A stretch of 64,000 bases of DNA from Sitta carolinensis (GCA_032173965.1 CM063285.1:22045660-22109659); one strand, 5' to 3'; shown: positions 25,851 to 37,545, counted from the first letter of the stretch. Numbers and translations are program-made. Notes: generated from the sequence alone by a model not told the origin.

Positions 25851-28800
25851 AATCGTTCTCCCTTTTCCTTTTCAAATATCTTATTTTCTCTTTTGCTAAG
25901 CTGAGTGATTCTTCAGTTAACCTTCCCTATTTTTTACTCTCAAGGCAATATTTTCATTTTCTCTTTTATCTACACAGATTTCTATTTAACTTTCTCCTTT
26001 TCCTTTGCATGACAGGTACCCGACATCAGTGACCCTGGTATAAAACTGCCTGTCAGGACCATATAGTGGGTCCCTTATTTTAAGGAGCACACAGAACTAA
26101 AATGTTACAGTTTGTTCCTCTTCTACGATCATAAGTGTTTATCTTTTATTGACTGACCAAGACTTCAGAAATTAACATCAGTCTGATCAAAGACTATGAT
26201 AGTATCAAAGTTCATGTAGTAAATTTAGTTTGCAGAAATTTGACTGGAAATTACTTTTCCCTCAGCATTTGAAAAAATGAAAATAAATACCAAATCCATT
26301 CCTGGATCCTGCCATGCAATATTATTGCACTAGATGTCACTGTTATACCTCTTAAAATAATGGTTATATAAATGCAATAGAATTTCGTGCTCAAAGGCTC
26401 TTGTGTATATAAAGTTGTTGTGTATAGGTGTGACCAGGAAAGTATCTAATAGCATGGTATTTCCGAAAGTGCTCTTTTGTTTGAATTTGTGTCTAAGCCA
26501 CTGTTCCTGAATACAGAATGGAAAACATTTCTTCTCTTTACAGCCAAAGACACTCTAATTGATGTGGATGTGAATGCTCTTCAACCAATTTCAGTAAAAA
26601 TGATTTTTAGTTTACAAAAGCTGATTTTTAGCAGTGATTGATATTGAGAAATAATATAGCCATAGTCATAGTCAACAGTCATATTGACTAATGAAAAGTA
26701 GAAGCTCATCTTCATCTCTCTGGTTTTTAAAAGAAAATGCAAAAGAAATGCAAAGCCATTATACTGATTGAAACTAATAATATTCAAGCAGATGAATACT
26801 CATACCTGGCTTCCTCTTTGACTTCTCTTCTACATGAAGTAGTAAAAACCTGTAGATGTCAATCCAGGATGAGCATTAATTCCAAAATCTGAGAAACATT
26901 ATTAGATTTTTATGATACACAGTAACTGACAAAATTAATTAAATTTAAGGTTGAAGCATCTTAAGGTTCAGAGAAAAAGAGAATTTCAAGGGTGTAAACG
27001 GAGCTGCCTTTGATGTGCTCTCTTTGGGTTCTCTTCAACTGGAGGTGCATGCCACCACTTTAGAGTATTTAAAACTAATACAAACAATCTCCTCTCTTAC
27101 TTTCTTTCTTTCCAGTCTGTTAGACAAGTAGACCAAATTGGTATATCAGTTCTGTGGGTGGGTGCTGAGCCATCTCTGTACATCTCAACAGGCAGATATC
27201 AATTCATTTTGGCATGCCAAAGGAGATGAGAGAAGCTAGGACTAGCTAGATGTTGCAATAGAAAGCAGTTGCAGGCTGAATTTTGGAGCTACAAGTGGAG
27301 CTTCATCAGATAGTCTTTGCTGTCTAAAATTTCTGACACTACATCAGAGCCACAGCCATTTGCCTCTCAGGATGCACTTCCAGGAAACATCTTACCTTGC
27401 CTATGCTTAGAGACAGAGGAGCATCTCTGTGGGTGTGTCCCATAAGTGCGAGAGAGAAAGTCATTAATGAAAGTAAGATATCAATTTTTCCCAAAAGATC
27501 TGAGCTAGTATTTCAGTTTATCCTGCCTTTTCTGTTTATACACTACACTGACAAAAAATCGGGAGAACAAGTAGTTCACATTCTGCTTGGAGCAAAGTTA
27601 CCCCAAACACCTATTTAGATTTCTTACATGCTTGAAAGCCTGCATATAAAAATTGTCATATATGCCTTACATGACAATCTCCAATAATCTTTTCTGTCTG
27701 GTTCAAATTTACAAAGCATCTGCTACTTTGTTAGCAGAGTATGTGAACTGCATTTTTAACCACTGTCAGACTTCTCCTTTAAATTCCTTTTTTCTTCCAA
27801 GTTCAGCAGTTCACATGCAGAGAAAACGGATCTTTATTGTTGTTAGGTAGATATCCAAAATTAATATTTAAAAAGAGAACTTAATCCGACTGAAGTATTT
27901 CATAGTCATTTAATTGTTACATTTTAAAGAAAAGGAAGCAGTTTGTACATAGAAGAAATTAATAATGCAAGAAATATTTATTTGCTTGTCTAAACTTTCA
28001 GGGAGTTTTGCTTTGTTGTCATCTGAGCAAAGGCATAGGCATTTTTAGCTTTAATCTTTTCTTATTGTAAAATCACCCAGGAAAATATAAAGACATTATC
28101 TTTTCCACCTGTTGGATAACTGAATTTGTAATATCCTTGAATGTTATCACCAAGCAATGTAGGCTTTTCTTCAGCTAAAAAAGGCCCACTTATTACAAAA
28201 AGTGTATTGATCTAAATTATATAAAGTATTATACTTAATTATTTGACTTTGTTTAAATTGGAATGACTTGTGCAGTTAAGGTTTCATGATACAGACTTTT
28301 AAGAACGTTTTTCATCCTTATGTGCAGTGAACAGCAGAGTAACTACATTCCTAGTGAGAAATAGACACTTTTCCTACAGGTGTTATTCCATCCTAGCAAT
28401 TATCCTGAACAAAAACAGGCTGCAGAGATTAAACTCTGTCTCCTCCTTATGTGAATTCTGAGCTGCATGTCTAAACCATTAGAAAAAGGCAAATCTTTCC
28501 AGGCAGACAGTCTATTATTCAGCCAGCTGAGTGCACAGGCCAGAGCCAGAGGGCAAACTTTCACTTGACTAGGTCACTTATTTCATCTTTACCATATGCA
28601 GTGTTTACATAAGGAGGAGGATTATAAAAATGACTCACAAATTTCCTAGCTCAGTTGGCAAGTAAGTGATTTCAATTCAAGCTGCTTCAGCAGTATGAAA
28701 ATCCATAACTAACTGCAGCAAGTTTACAGCTCCAATATTCTGTGAGAGAGGAAACCTTTTTTGTTGATGGTTTTGCCTCTGTGTTAAGACAGTTTGATTT

Positions 28801-29734
28801 TCTCACTTAACAATTTTGCCTTTATAGACTGCTAAATCTATAACAATCTTGCAAATAGTGTAAAGATATGCAGATTTTTACCCAGTCTGTATTTTACCCA
28901 AATATCATACAAGTTAGATGTCTTTCTTGATTAAGTCCTGTCTTGCCTCATCTTTGCTGAGGGAAGCAAGTGTGTTGTCACTGGAAGTTCTTCATGCTGC
29001 TGTAGACTGCATATTGCCCTTGTATCTGTTTATTCTTTCCTTATGCCCAGATACCAGATGGCTCCTGCAACAAGCAATTGAAGGAGTTCAGTATTCTTGA
29101 TCATATTTAAAACAAACCAAAGACCACAGCAAAATAAAGAACATGCTGCTAAATATTACTGACGAAGGCAAGTAAATGTGTTGCACATTGCAGTAAAATT
29201 ATTTCCAGATTGTAGTATGAAGGTGTCTGTCTCAAAAAATGTAAAATTTAAGTTGCCAAAGCTCTAACTGAAATTCCTCAATAGGAGTAGATAATAGTAT
29301 CTTCCTATCAGCATACACTATACTTGTAGACCAGGGCTGCTTTTGCATTTTTATATAATTTAAAATATCCCCTAGGAAACTGTTGGGAAAAAAAAAAAAA
29401 AACTGTCTGCTGTGAAGAAGTGCTGACTAAACTAAATACATAAAAACATAAATATGTCTATATACATATATATGTACATTTTTGCCTTCTAGTAAATCTA
29501 AACTTCCATGTGAAGTAAGAAAATTTTGTTCTTATTTTAGATGCAGTCTTATTGGGTTCTTAGGTTGGATGTTTTCAGATATAAGAATATGACAATTATT
29601 ATGGTTTATTAAAATCTGTGTCTGTGGGTGTTCTTCATAAGATTGATAAAATAGTGGTGCCCCTAAATGAAGAGAGATAGCAAGAGAGGAACATAGATTG
29701 TTTTTGTGGAGTTATGATTAATAATAATCATCAC
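25851..29734. other. Intergenic, no recognised gene
   Basis: AT-rich sequence with no supported gene. An A15 run lies at 29388-29402, and AT-rich simple sequence at about 29440-29480. The open frame at 27397-27618 and the other short ones lack domains. Confidence 0.6.
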
Positions 29735-29945
29735 CCACCTGCCCATGGAAAGCCATGAATTCGTTCCTTGTTTTACTTTGCTTGTGTGTGCAGCTTTTGC
29801 TTTCCCTGTTAAACTGTCTTAATCTCAGCCCATGAATTTTCTCCCTTTTATGGTTCTGGTTCTCTCCGTGATCCCACTGGTGAAGGAGTGAGCAAATGGC
29901 TGTGTGGGGCTCTGCTGCTGGCGGGGGTTAACCCAGGGCACCCAG
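29735..29945 (+). mobile_element. ERVL-type LTR remnant, R-U5 part
   Basis: From about 29735 the sequence follows the 3' half of a common avian ERVL LTR. Visible parts are CACCTGCCCATGG near 29737, a CCTTGTTTTACTTTGCTTG stretch near 29766, TTAAACTGTCTTAATCTCAG at 29809, a CCC(A)CTGGTGAAGGAGTGAGC stretch near 29873, and the end GGCGGGGGTTAACCCA near 29922. TTAAA at 29809 sits where the family has its poly(A) signal. The U3 half is missing. The orientation agrees with the U3 fragment at 11200. Open frames on the minus strand across it are not genes. Confidence 0.7.
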
Positions 29946-30120
29946 TAAAGGCCAGTTCTCTCTCTGTGTGTTATATTTGTGTGTAATTCACTAGGGAGCT
30001 TCAGCCCGGACTGTCTGGGTGAGTGCAGGCAACCTGCACCTGTAAAGTCCCAACTCTGAGCTAGTGACAATGGAGGGGGCCCAGTGCTTAGGCAAGGACA
30101 GGCGTTTACGTGAAAGCTAG

Positions 30121-30397
30121 AGAGGGACATACAAGGGCATGTAGTGATAGGACAAGGGGAAATGGTTTTAAACTGGCAGAGGGTAGCTTTAGCTTAGATA
30201 TTAGGAAGAAATTGTTCACTATGAGGGTGATGAGTCACCAGAACAAGTTGCCCAGGGAAGCCAGGTTGGATGGGACTTTGAACAACCTGTTTCAAGTGGA
30301 AGTTATCCCTGCCCATGGAGAGGGTGTTTGGATCTAGATGATCTTTAGGGTCTCTTCCCACCCAAAACATTCTCTAATTCTTTAATTTTATGATTAG
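30121..30397 (+). mobile_element. CR1 LINE, 3' end
   Basis: This matches the conserved 3' region of avian CR1: TTAGATATTAGGAAGAAATT near 30194, CACTATGAGGGTGATGAG near 30217, AACAAGTTGCCCAGGGAAG near 30242, TCCCTGCCCATGG near 30306, and the terminal GATGATCTTTAGGGTCTCTT at 30337 with ATTCT-type tail repeats. About 30-35 bases normally found between the GCCCAG(A/G)GAAG motif and CCAGGTTGGATGG appear to be missing at about 30260. 5' truncation, as here, is usual for CR1. Confidence 0.9.
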
Positions 30398-31637
30398 AAG
30401 TAATTTAAGCCTTTATTATCCATAAAAAATTAGCAGTTTTATGAATCTAGAGAGTGAAGCTGGAGAGGTGATACAAACCTTGGCTATCTGTGCTTACATG
30501 TCTGTAAGACTGTGTTTATGTGGGTGCTGGAAAAGGCAGTGTGTTAGCCTGTGTGAGAAAATATCAGTATTGAGACTGTCTGCGTCTTGCTGCTTGGCAT
30601 AGAGCAGCAACTGCATCTGTCAGGCTGGGATGGGATAAACCTCCTGGATTTGAGAGTACATAGGTCTTAGCTCTCCTAAGTTGAGAAAGAGGGATGCCTG
30701 AGCTCCTAAAGTGCATTTGATTTGTCCATTTCCTAGCAGTCATGAAGTTTGACTTGAGATTGATATTAAATACATCCTTACCAGGATTAGCAACAAGAGA
30801 CGAATATTAAGAACCACTTGTCATTTTTCTGAGGATTGAATAGATGTGCCTGGAAAGGCAGAGGTCTCTTCCTGCATACACAATGTTTTTGGTGCAGCTT
30901 TACAAGACTTCACCAACTCAGAAAAGGACTGTTTTTTTTTTTCCCATTTTACTCTGAAGGAAATTGTTCTATGCCTAAAGTATCAGTGTACCAGAAATGG
31001 GACAAGTACAGCAATAAACGTTGCTGTTTTATAGTATTTGAACAGCTTCTTTGGCACTTGATATTTATATTTTGTTGTCTTGTTCTTTATGGTCTGGGTA
31101 ACAGATATTTATTGTCTCTATCAGGATCCATCTGCACAAGAGGGAAAGATTATCAGTAAATGGCAGGAAGGAAGTCTACAGCTTTTAGATACGTTTGTCT
31201 GGGGATCTGAAATTGCCTTCAAAGGAAAGAAAAGTAAAGAAAGATGGGATCCAGAAACATGTCAGGGCCCAGATTTCTCTTTAGTGATCCGATTTTGCTT
31301 TTTCCCATTATGTTTCACACCTTTCAATAAGTAATTTTTTACAAACTCATGCTTATGGCAGAAGACTGAGGAGAAGAAAGGGGTGTTAAATTACAGAACA
31401 CGTGCAGAATATATGAAAAATTGAAATTATAAGGTAGCACATTTCTTTCCTGTAGCTGAAGTAGGTAAATACGCAGGAAATAGAAAATGCACAGCAAACA
31501 GGGATTTTAATTTTTTTAAAAAACCCAAGTTATCCCATTTCCATTTTGCATATGTCATCTGTTGTATTGGGTTTTACATTTCAGGACAGCAATGTGAAAT
31601 TACTCGATGTAGAAGGGAATAGAGTGCATAATAAAGG

Positions 31638-31799
31638 GATCTGGACAGATTGAATCAATGAGCAGTCATATAAAGTTCAACAATGCCAGTGCCAGGTCCT
31701 GCCCTTGGGTCACAAAAAAAACCAAGCAGTACTACAGGCTTGGAAAAGAGAGGCTGAAAAGCTGACCAGAAGAAAATAGAGTGCTGGTTGACAGCAGCA
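31638..31799 (+). mobile_element. CR1 ORF2 fragment, + strand arm
   Basis: The segment follows the late ORF2 region of CR1: CTGGACAGATTGAATCAATG at 31641, AAGTTCAACAATGCCAGTGC near 31673, CAGTACTACAGGCTTGG near 31727, GAGAGGCTGAAAAGCTGACC near 31748, and GTGCTGGTTGACAGCAGC near 31781. It lacks both the upstream reverse transcriptase part and the CR1 3' UTR. It stops where a reverse-oriented CR1 segment begins. Confidence 0.8.
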
Positions 31800-31990
31800 G
31801 ATGCCAGTGGCCTTCTTGCCCACCTGGCACATTGCCACCTCTCATCCAGGAGGCTGCTGACCAGCACCCACGGGTCCCACTCTGCTGAGCCCCTCTCAAG
31901 CCACTCTACTCTGAGGCTGTAGCAGGGCACGGGCTTTTTGCAAAACAGCAGCAATCCTTTCCTACATGTGCTTCTTGCCTTCAAGAACTG
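31800..31990 (-). mobile_element. CR1 ORF2 fragment, inverted arm
   Basis: Read on the minus strand, this segment gives the same CR1 region as the neighbouring + strand piece. It has a CTACAGCCTCAGAGTAGAGTG stretch, then GGGGCTCAGCAGAGTGGGAC, GGTGCTGGTCAGCAGCC and GTGGGCAAGAAGGCCACTGG. The minus-strand open frame at 31655-31984 includes residues EWDPWVLVSSLLDERWQCAR, which resemble the CR1 ORF2 C-terminal segment. Similarity fades near 31990. The junction with the + strand arm is at about 31798-31803. Confidence 0.78.
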
Positions 31991-33894
31991 TTTTTAAATG
32001 ACATTGTAACAATCACACTCTGACACAAGTTCTGGGGATGTTTTCCTCATCTTGCTGCTTATCCATCCAGCAGTTCTGACTTTCTTAGGTGCAGATGCAG
32101 CACAATAGCATCCAGCAGTGTCACGGGAGCTTCCATGACAAAAGGAATCAGCTCTGTCCTGGTAAGACTGGCCATTTCTATGTAGTTTTGCTGTGGAACC
32201 CCTGCAGTTTCTTATCTGTAAGAAGAAAGGGTGTAGTGTGAATTCCCTGTATAAAGCACAAATTTCCTAAAATCTGAAAACTACAATTCAGTGGTCTGCT
32301 TTCCCAAGTAATCATTTATGTCCTACAGTTAAAACTGCAAAAATCTTACCAGCTCACAAGGACTTGAGAGCTCAGGGATTGAAGCTGTCTCTACCATGAT
32401 AGCAGGAAATAGGCTTGTGGCAGAGGCCTCACAGAAACATCTGTGTGCTAAATTAGAAAAATCAGTACCTACTTTGAATACATACCAACAACTAATCAAG
32501 CAGGAATTCATGAACTACCTGAAAGCTCTGCAAGTGTTGCTATGAGACTTTGTGTGGCAAATGAATTAACAAGATACAGGGTATCCTAACTTTAAGGCTA
32601 CTGCTACCTTAATGTTGTCTCACAGGATGTACAGCTGTATATATAAGAGCTTTTTACTGCTTGCCTAAGTTTTCCCTCTGCTTTTTTTACTGTATTTAAT
32701 CCATATTTTAAATTCTAACCACCTTCCTTTAGAGTTTCCTAAGTGTTCTAATAATTCAGTGCTGAGCTGTGGGGAATAGAAAGATGTAATTGAAAGTTCT
32801 GAATCACCTGCTACAGGAGGTGCAGGTCCTGTACTTGACTAATTGTCAAAGTGATAATTGATAATGGTAATATTGTCTAAGGACAGTTTGGCCTGGGGGA
32901 GGCAGAGGCTCAAAAGTGGAACTGTGTACCTTTTGCCTATTACACTGCTAAAGTATTTTTTAAGCTTGTGCATGATGTAGACAGAGGCGGATTTGCAGAG
33001 AAGAAACGCAGCATTTTCCTTAATAGGTATCAAAAACAGGGAACTAAGAATTTGAAACCAATAAAATCCTGGGTGTATGCTTTAAACTGGAACAAAAGAG
33101 TCTTCTCTCTGAAAATTACTCACATTGAAGATGGGCATGTTTTTTGATGGATTGGTAGCATGCAGTACATGCAATTTTGAACAGATAATCTTGTAGCAAG
33201 AACGCTTAGGCGAGTTAAGAAATGCTCTTGTTTATTTGTGGAAATAGCAATGACACACAGCAAGGAGATAGATTTTTCTCATGCCAAAACTTTCAACCTT
33301 ATGGCATAAAATAGAGTCACAAAGCAATTCATGTTTTCCTTGCAGCAGAAGCATTCAGTGCAAACAAGAGCTTTCCCTTTCATCAGCGTCAACCATATCG
33401 TAGCAACAGCCTTTACTCTCACTTGTAAATTTTTTAAAAGCTACCCTTAAACCTTGACCTATGATGTGTCTCCTACACTGGAGATGTGTTACAAAGAGCC
33501 ACAAAACTGATCCATTATAATCCTTAAAATTCTCTTCTATTCACAGAAAACCTTGAACAAAATATGTTCCTGATATAGAAGGATGATTGTTAATCCTGGT
33601 CAGTAGAATTCCATTTCTATCTAATCCAGGAATCATTTCTTTGTCTAACCAGGAAACAGAAAGTCAAGGATTTTTGAAATGTCCATTATTTTTCACAGTA
33701 TCCACCTTTATCTATTGTCTATCTGCTTGTGGAGTCTTTGTGCCAGAGATTGTTTTTCTAGTTTGTGTTTGTACAGACTCTAATACATTACTGTGTTGGT
33801 TCTTGACAAAGGATTTTATTCTTGGAGAAAATATAAGTGGGAAATAACAAAATAATTAAGTTGCTTTATCCTGCCACTATCTATTAATTGTGAT
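31991..33894. other. Unclassified sequence between CR1 pieces
   Basis: I see no gene or named repeat here. Open frames at 32329-32511 (-) and 33587-33847 (+) show no domain and are probably chance. Confidence 0.5.
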
Positions 33895-33899
33895 GCATA

Positions 33900-34500
33900 G
33901 TCTTTAAGACCCTGTCCTCCATCTTGGGGGGCTGGGTACCCAGAGAACAACTGGTTCTATTAAAGACTGAAGCAAAGAAAGCATTAAGTACCTCAGCCTT
34001 TTTCTCCTCTTCTGTCACTATGTTCCCCCAGCATCCAATAAGAGATTGTCCTTAGCCCTCTTTTTGTTACTGATGTATTTATAGAAACATTTTTGTTTTC
34101 TTTCACAGCAGTAGCCAGATAAATTTCTAGCTGATCTTTAGCCCTTTTAATTTTTTTTAACCTGCATTACCTCACAAACACCCTCGAAGTTCTAGGCTGC
34201 CTACCTTTTCTTCCAAGGGACATAAACTCCTTTTTTTCCTGAATTCCAGCCAGTCCAGTCTTCTTGCCTGCCAGCTCATCTTTCAGCTCATGAGGGGACA
34301 CCCTTCTGCACCTTTAAGATTTTCTTGAAAAATATCTAGCCTTCCTGGACTCCTCTGCCCTTCATGACTACCTCTTAAAGAATCCTGCCAGCCATTGTTC
34401 CAAACAGACCCTCTGAAAGCCCACAATGGCAACTCTTCTACCCAAAAAATGGAGTTCAAACTCTGGTTTTCTAGGCTTTTGCATTAACCTTTCCATCATA
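33900..34500 (-). mobile_element. CR1 LINE ORF2 fragment upstream of the RT core
   Basis: Read on the minus strand, the sequence encodes in pieces the CR1 ORF2 linker and the start of the reverse transcriptase. Segments are AKDQLEIYLATAVKENKNV (about 34080-34140), then DAGGNIVTEEEKKAEVLNAF followed by FASVF (about 33965-34045), then SCSLGTQPPKMEDR (about 33910-33955). Further upstream on that strand (about 34200-34440) lie degenerate pieces such as KKTGLAGIQEKKEF. Several stops and frame changes show that it is dead. The full element would continue left into the RT core, but that part is absent. Confidence 0.85.
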
Positions 34501-35817
34501 GTGCTATCCTAATACACTAAACAGGACAAACTCATAAAGCCTCTCTAACACAGATAAATCTTAGTTATTTTAATGCCCACAGAATGATCAAAAAATCTTT
34601 CAGTAAATGTGACTGATCTAAAGGAGATGCCTGTTCTTGAAAACACAGCTTATAAAGGTGCTATCTAAACACAGGAAAAAAAAAAAAGAGGTAGGATAAG
34701 GCAGGAGATGAAGATGGAGGATGGAGGAAAAGATCCTGACATGAAAGTAGCTGTGAAAGAAACCTGTAATGAATGAAATCTTCTACTTCTTCAGTGAAGT
34801 AATCTTCTCTGTTGAGACAAAATTGAACTATATATAGTGGTGGTACTTCCTTAAACTTGAAGTTTCAGAGGAAAATTTATGCATAAATATATTGTGCTGC
34901 TTTTTGTACTTCTGTTTTACAAAAACTTAAAATGGATTTTATCAAGTCCCTGGACTTATCCAGAATATAAAGAAGGTAAATATTGGGCAGACTATACTAT
35001 CTTGCCGATTTTCCCAGCATACTTGTGCTGTGTCAGTGGTGAGAAAGATGGCAGACAAAGGATCCCTTATCTTACTAATGCTTTGTTGTTTGTGCCATAA
35101 ATGCAGCTTGTTCAGAAAAGTCATTCTAGTCCTGAAAGAACTCATCCCTGAAGAAGGAAAGCATTAATTTGTTTTAAAAAAAAAAATATTACTGCACAGC
35201 CAGGAATAGCAGCTGAGCATTCAGACTATATGATGCTTGTTATTATCATGAGACATCACTAAGCACCAAGTCAAAGCAGCAAGAGGGAATGCACCACATT
35301 GATATGGCTCTACAATTTCCATTGCACCTCTCTGAAAGCAGTGGCAAGTTCTGAAAGGAGTGAATCTAAAAGCAATGTCAGAACTGGAGAAGAGGTACTG
35401 GGTTTGGGCTAACAAAAGAAAGGAACATCACTATTGCAGAGCTGCAGTGTTAAAGCTGATTCGGGTGAGCTCTCAGTGCAATGTCTCTTCAACTATGTCA
35501 GGTGGAGCACAGGCAGTAACATAAAAGCTCTGAAGTGTCAGCCTTTGATGTTCAGGAGACAGACTTTTCTTTCAAGTTGAAGTACAGAACATAGGTTTGT
35601 GGTAGAACATACAAAACTTAGTAGTCTGAGAGCAGTGATGACAGGTATTAAGCAACATGAGCATTGTTGAACAGTAAAATCACTTAAACATTTTGGCTTT
35701 AAAAAAGTCTTAGAATGCGGAGTTGGCATAGCATTGATATTTCTATCTATCAGAAGAAATTCTGCCCTGAATAATATCAACAACTAAAACATAAATTAAA
35801 CAATGTCTTGGTATTAT

Positions 35818-35842
35818 ATTATCTATCTATCTATCTATCTAT
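35818..35842. repeat. TATC microsatellite
   Basis: About six uninterrupted TATC/ATCT units occur here, so the tract is probably polymorphic in length. Confidence 0.9.
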
Positions 35843-36618
35843 GCAAATTTTAATGGAATTTGCTATTTTATATAAGTGATACATAGTTAGAATGTTTGCC
35901 CTAAGGAATTGCTTTTTTATTCCTAAAGATTTTTTTTTTCAGTTACACATAAATGTGAAGTAATTTCATGGTAATTGTAGACCACTGTAAGTTTAATTCT
36001 ACAATACATTCTTCAGGGAGATTAGTTGTGCTGTTTTATCAGGGTCACCCCAGAATCTTGGATTGTTATAATAGCATAGCTTTAAATGTAATTTTCCACT
36101 TGCTGCTAAAATCAGTTTGAAAGATTCAGTCTTGTTTCTTTGTCTTATTATTTTATGAGCAGTTGAATGTCAAGCATCTCCTGGTGTCACTAACAGGAGC
36201 TGCTCTCTTAAGTTAGTGAGAAAAGTAATGACCCGTAAATCAATTTATGTCTGAATATGTACTGCTGTGTATTCATGCTGCTACCTGATTGATTCTGGTT
36301 GTGAAAGTCACTGGAGAAAATACTTAGCTGTCATTACTCATTGACAGGAACAATTGCCATAAATACAAACACCCCCAAAGCCCCCAGAGTTTTCAGAAAG
36401 CTCCTCATCCTTTAAAAGTAAAGCATTGCATTTTTAATACTACAACACATAAAAGCATGTCTTTTAAAACACTTCAAAACACTTGTCTCCAAACTAACAT
36501 GAAAGCAAGCACAGAGGTAATTCAATATGTGTGAAGATATTTGATGGTTAAAAGGTATCACTTAGAAGAGCACATCAGCATTTTTCAGAAACACTCAGCA
36601 TCAACATTCATAGGGCAT

Positions 36619-36656
36619 AAAATATTTCTTCTTTAAAAAAAAAAAAATATTTCTTC
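36619..36656. repeat. Poly(A) flanked by 13-base direct repeats
   Basis: AAAATATTTCTTC is present at 36619-36631 and at 36644-36656, with TTT plus an A run between them. The layout is that of a target-site duplication around an A tail, but nothing else that could be an insert is present. Local slippage duplication is an equally good explanation. Confidence 0.6.
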
Positions 36657-37039
36657 ACCATTCAGTAGAGGGCAAAAGGACAGAAATTGTGCACAGTGTT
36701 CTGTTGAAGCAATAAAAACATATCACACAGAGGGCTGATAGGAGTCTGAATAGTGTGGTAAATATCATGTTGATGACAGAAAGCCATGGCACAAATTAAC
36801 TTGATTAAGAGATCATCAATGGCTTTAGTAGGGACATAAAGAGGAATAAAATTATTGTGATGATATTAAGACTCTCAGCTGTTTGTGGAACTAGAAGACT
36901 GTGGAAAAATAGTGCTTAATACAGGAAAGAAGAAAGAAGTTTTTTATGTCAAACTACAGTTGTGCCCTTTCATGATGAGGAAGTGGAGGGAGAGAGTGAA
37001 GAAAATATATGGTGGATGGACCTGTCTTCTGGGGAATGC

Positions 37040-37545
37040 ACTATGTTGGAGGTGTGTTAGAATGTTGTGGGGGGAGACATGCTGCTGGAGCCCAGAGTTA
37101 GTACTAAAAGTTATTTATTGAAAAGGCGTCAGTCTATTAAAGCATTAATTTGAAGGTGCGGTTCGTTTGCTGAATGGTTCTCAGGCAAAGGTCCAGAGGG
37201 ATGTTGGAATTTTCCTGTGGCTTCCCAGTGCAACAAATCTCAGGCAGCCAGCAGGAATAATTTCAGGGTGAGACCTTAGGGAACTATGGAAGTTCCCCAG
37301 GGCCTCAGAAGCCAGGAAGTTCGAGTGGCAGGCAGGAGTCTAGTGGCTTCTGGGCTGAGAGATCCAGGTGACTGGCTGGAACCTGTGACCATCTTTCTTC
37401 TTCTTTTCTTCCTTTCTTCTTCCTTAATTTTGTACAAGCAAAGCAAAGCAGCAGCATGGTAGCTAGATAGATAGGGATTTCTGCCCTGCTGCCAGCCTCT
37501 CTGGCTGGGTTTTAACTCTAAATTGACCAATTAGCTAAATACACC
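37040..37545 (-). mobile_element. LTR-like block, minus strand
   Basis: On the minus strand the block opens with a TGTATTTAGCTAATTGGTCA stretch and then GAGTTAAAACCCAGCC. It continues through a purine-rich AAGGAAGAAGAAAGG part and a C-rich part, and has AATAAA (its complement lies at 37114-37119) followed by a C-rich end with CCCCCCACAACA near 37060. The base composition differs from the AT-rich flanks, and the order fits U3-R-U5 of an avian LTR, perhaps ERVK-like. I could not define exact ends or a target duplication. The open frame at 37276-37530 is not a gene. Confidence 0.45.

Larger units (their letters stand above)
34501..37039. other. Intergenic, no recognised gene
   Basis: AT-rich sequence with a TATC microsatellite at about 35818-35842 and a poly(A) flanked by a 13-base direct repeat at 36619-36656. 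No supported exon is seen. The open frames at 34879-35100 and 35538-35783 lack domains. Confidence 0.6.
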
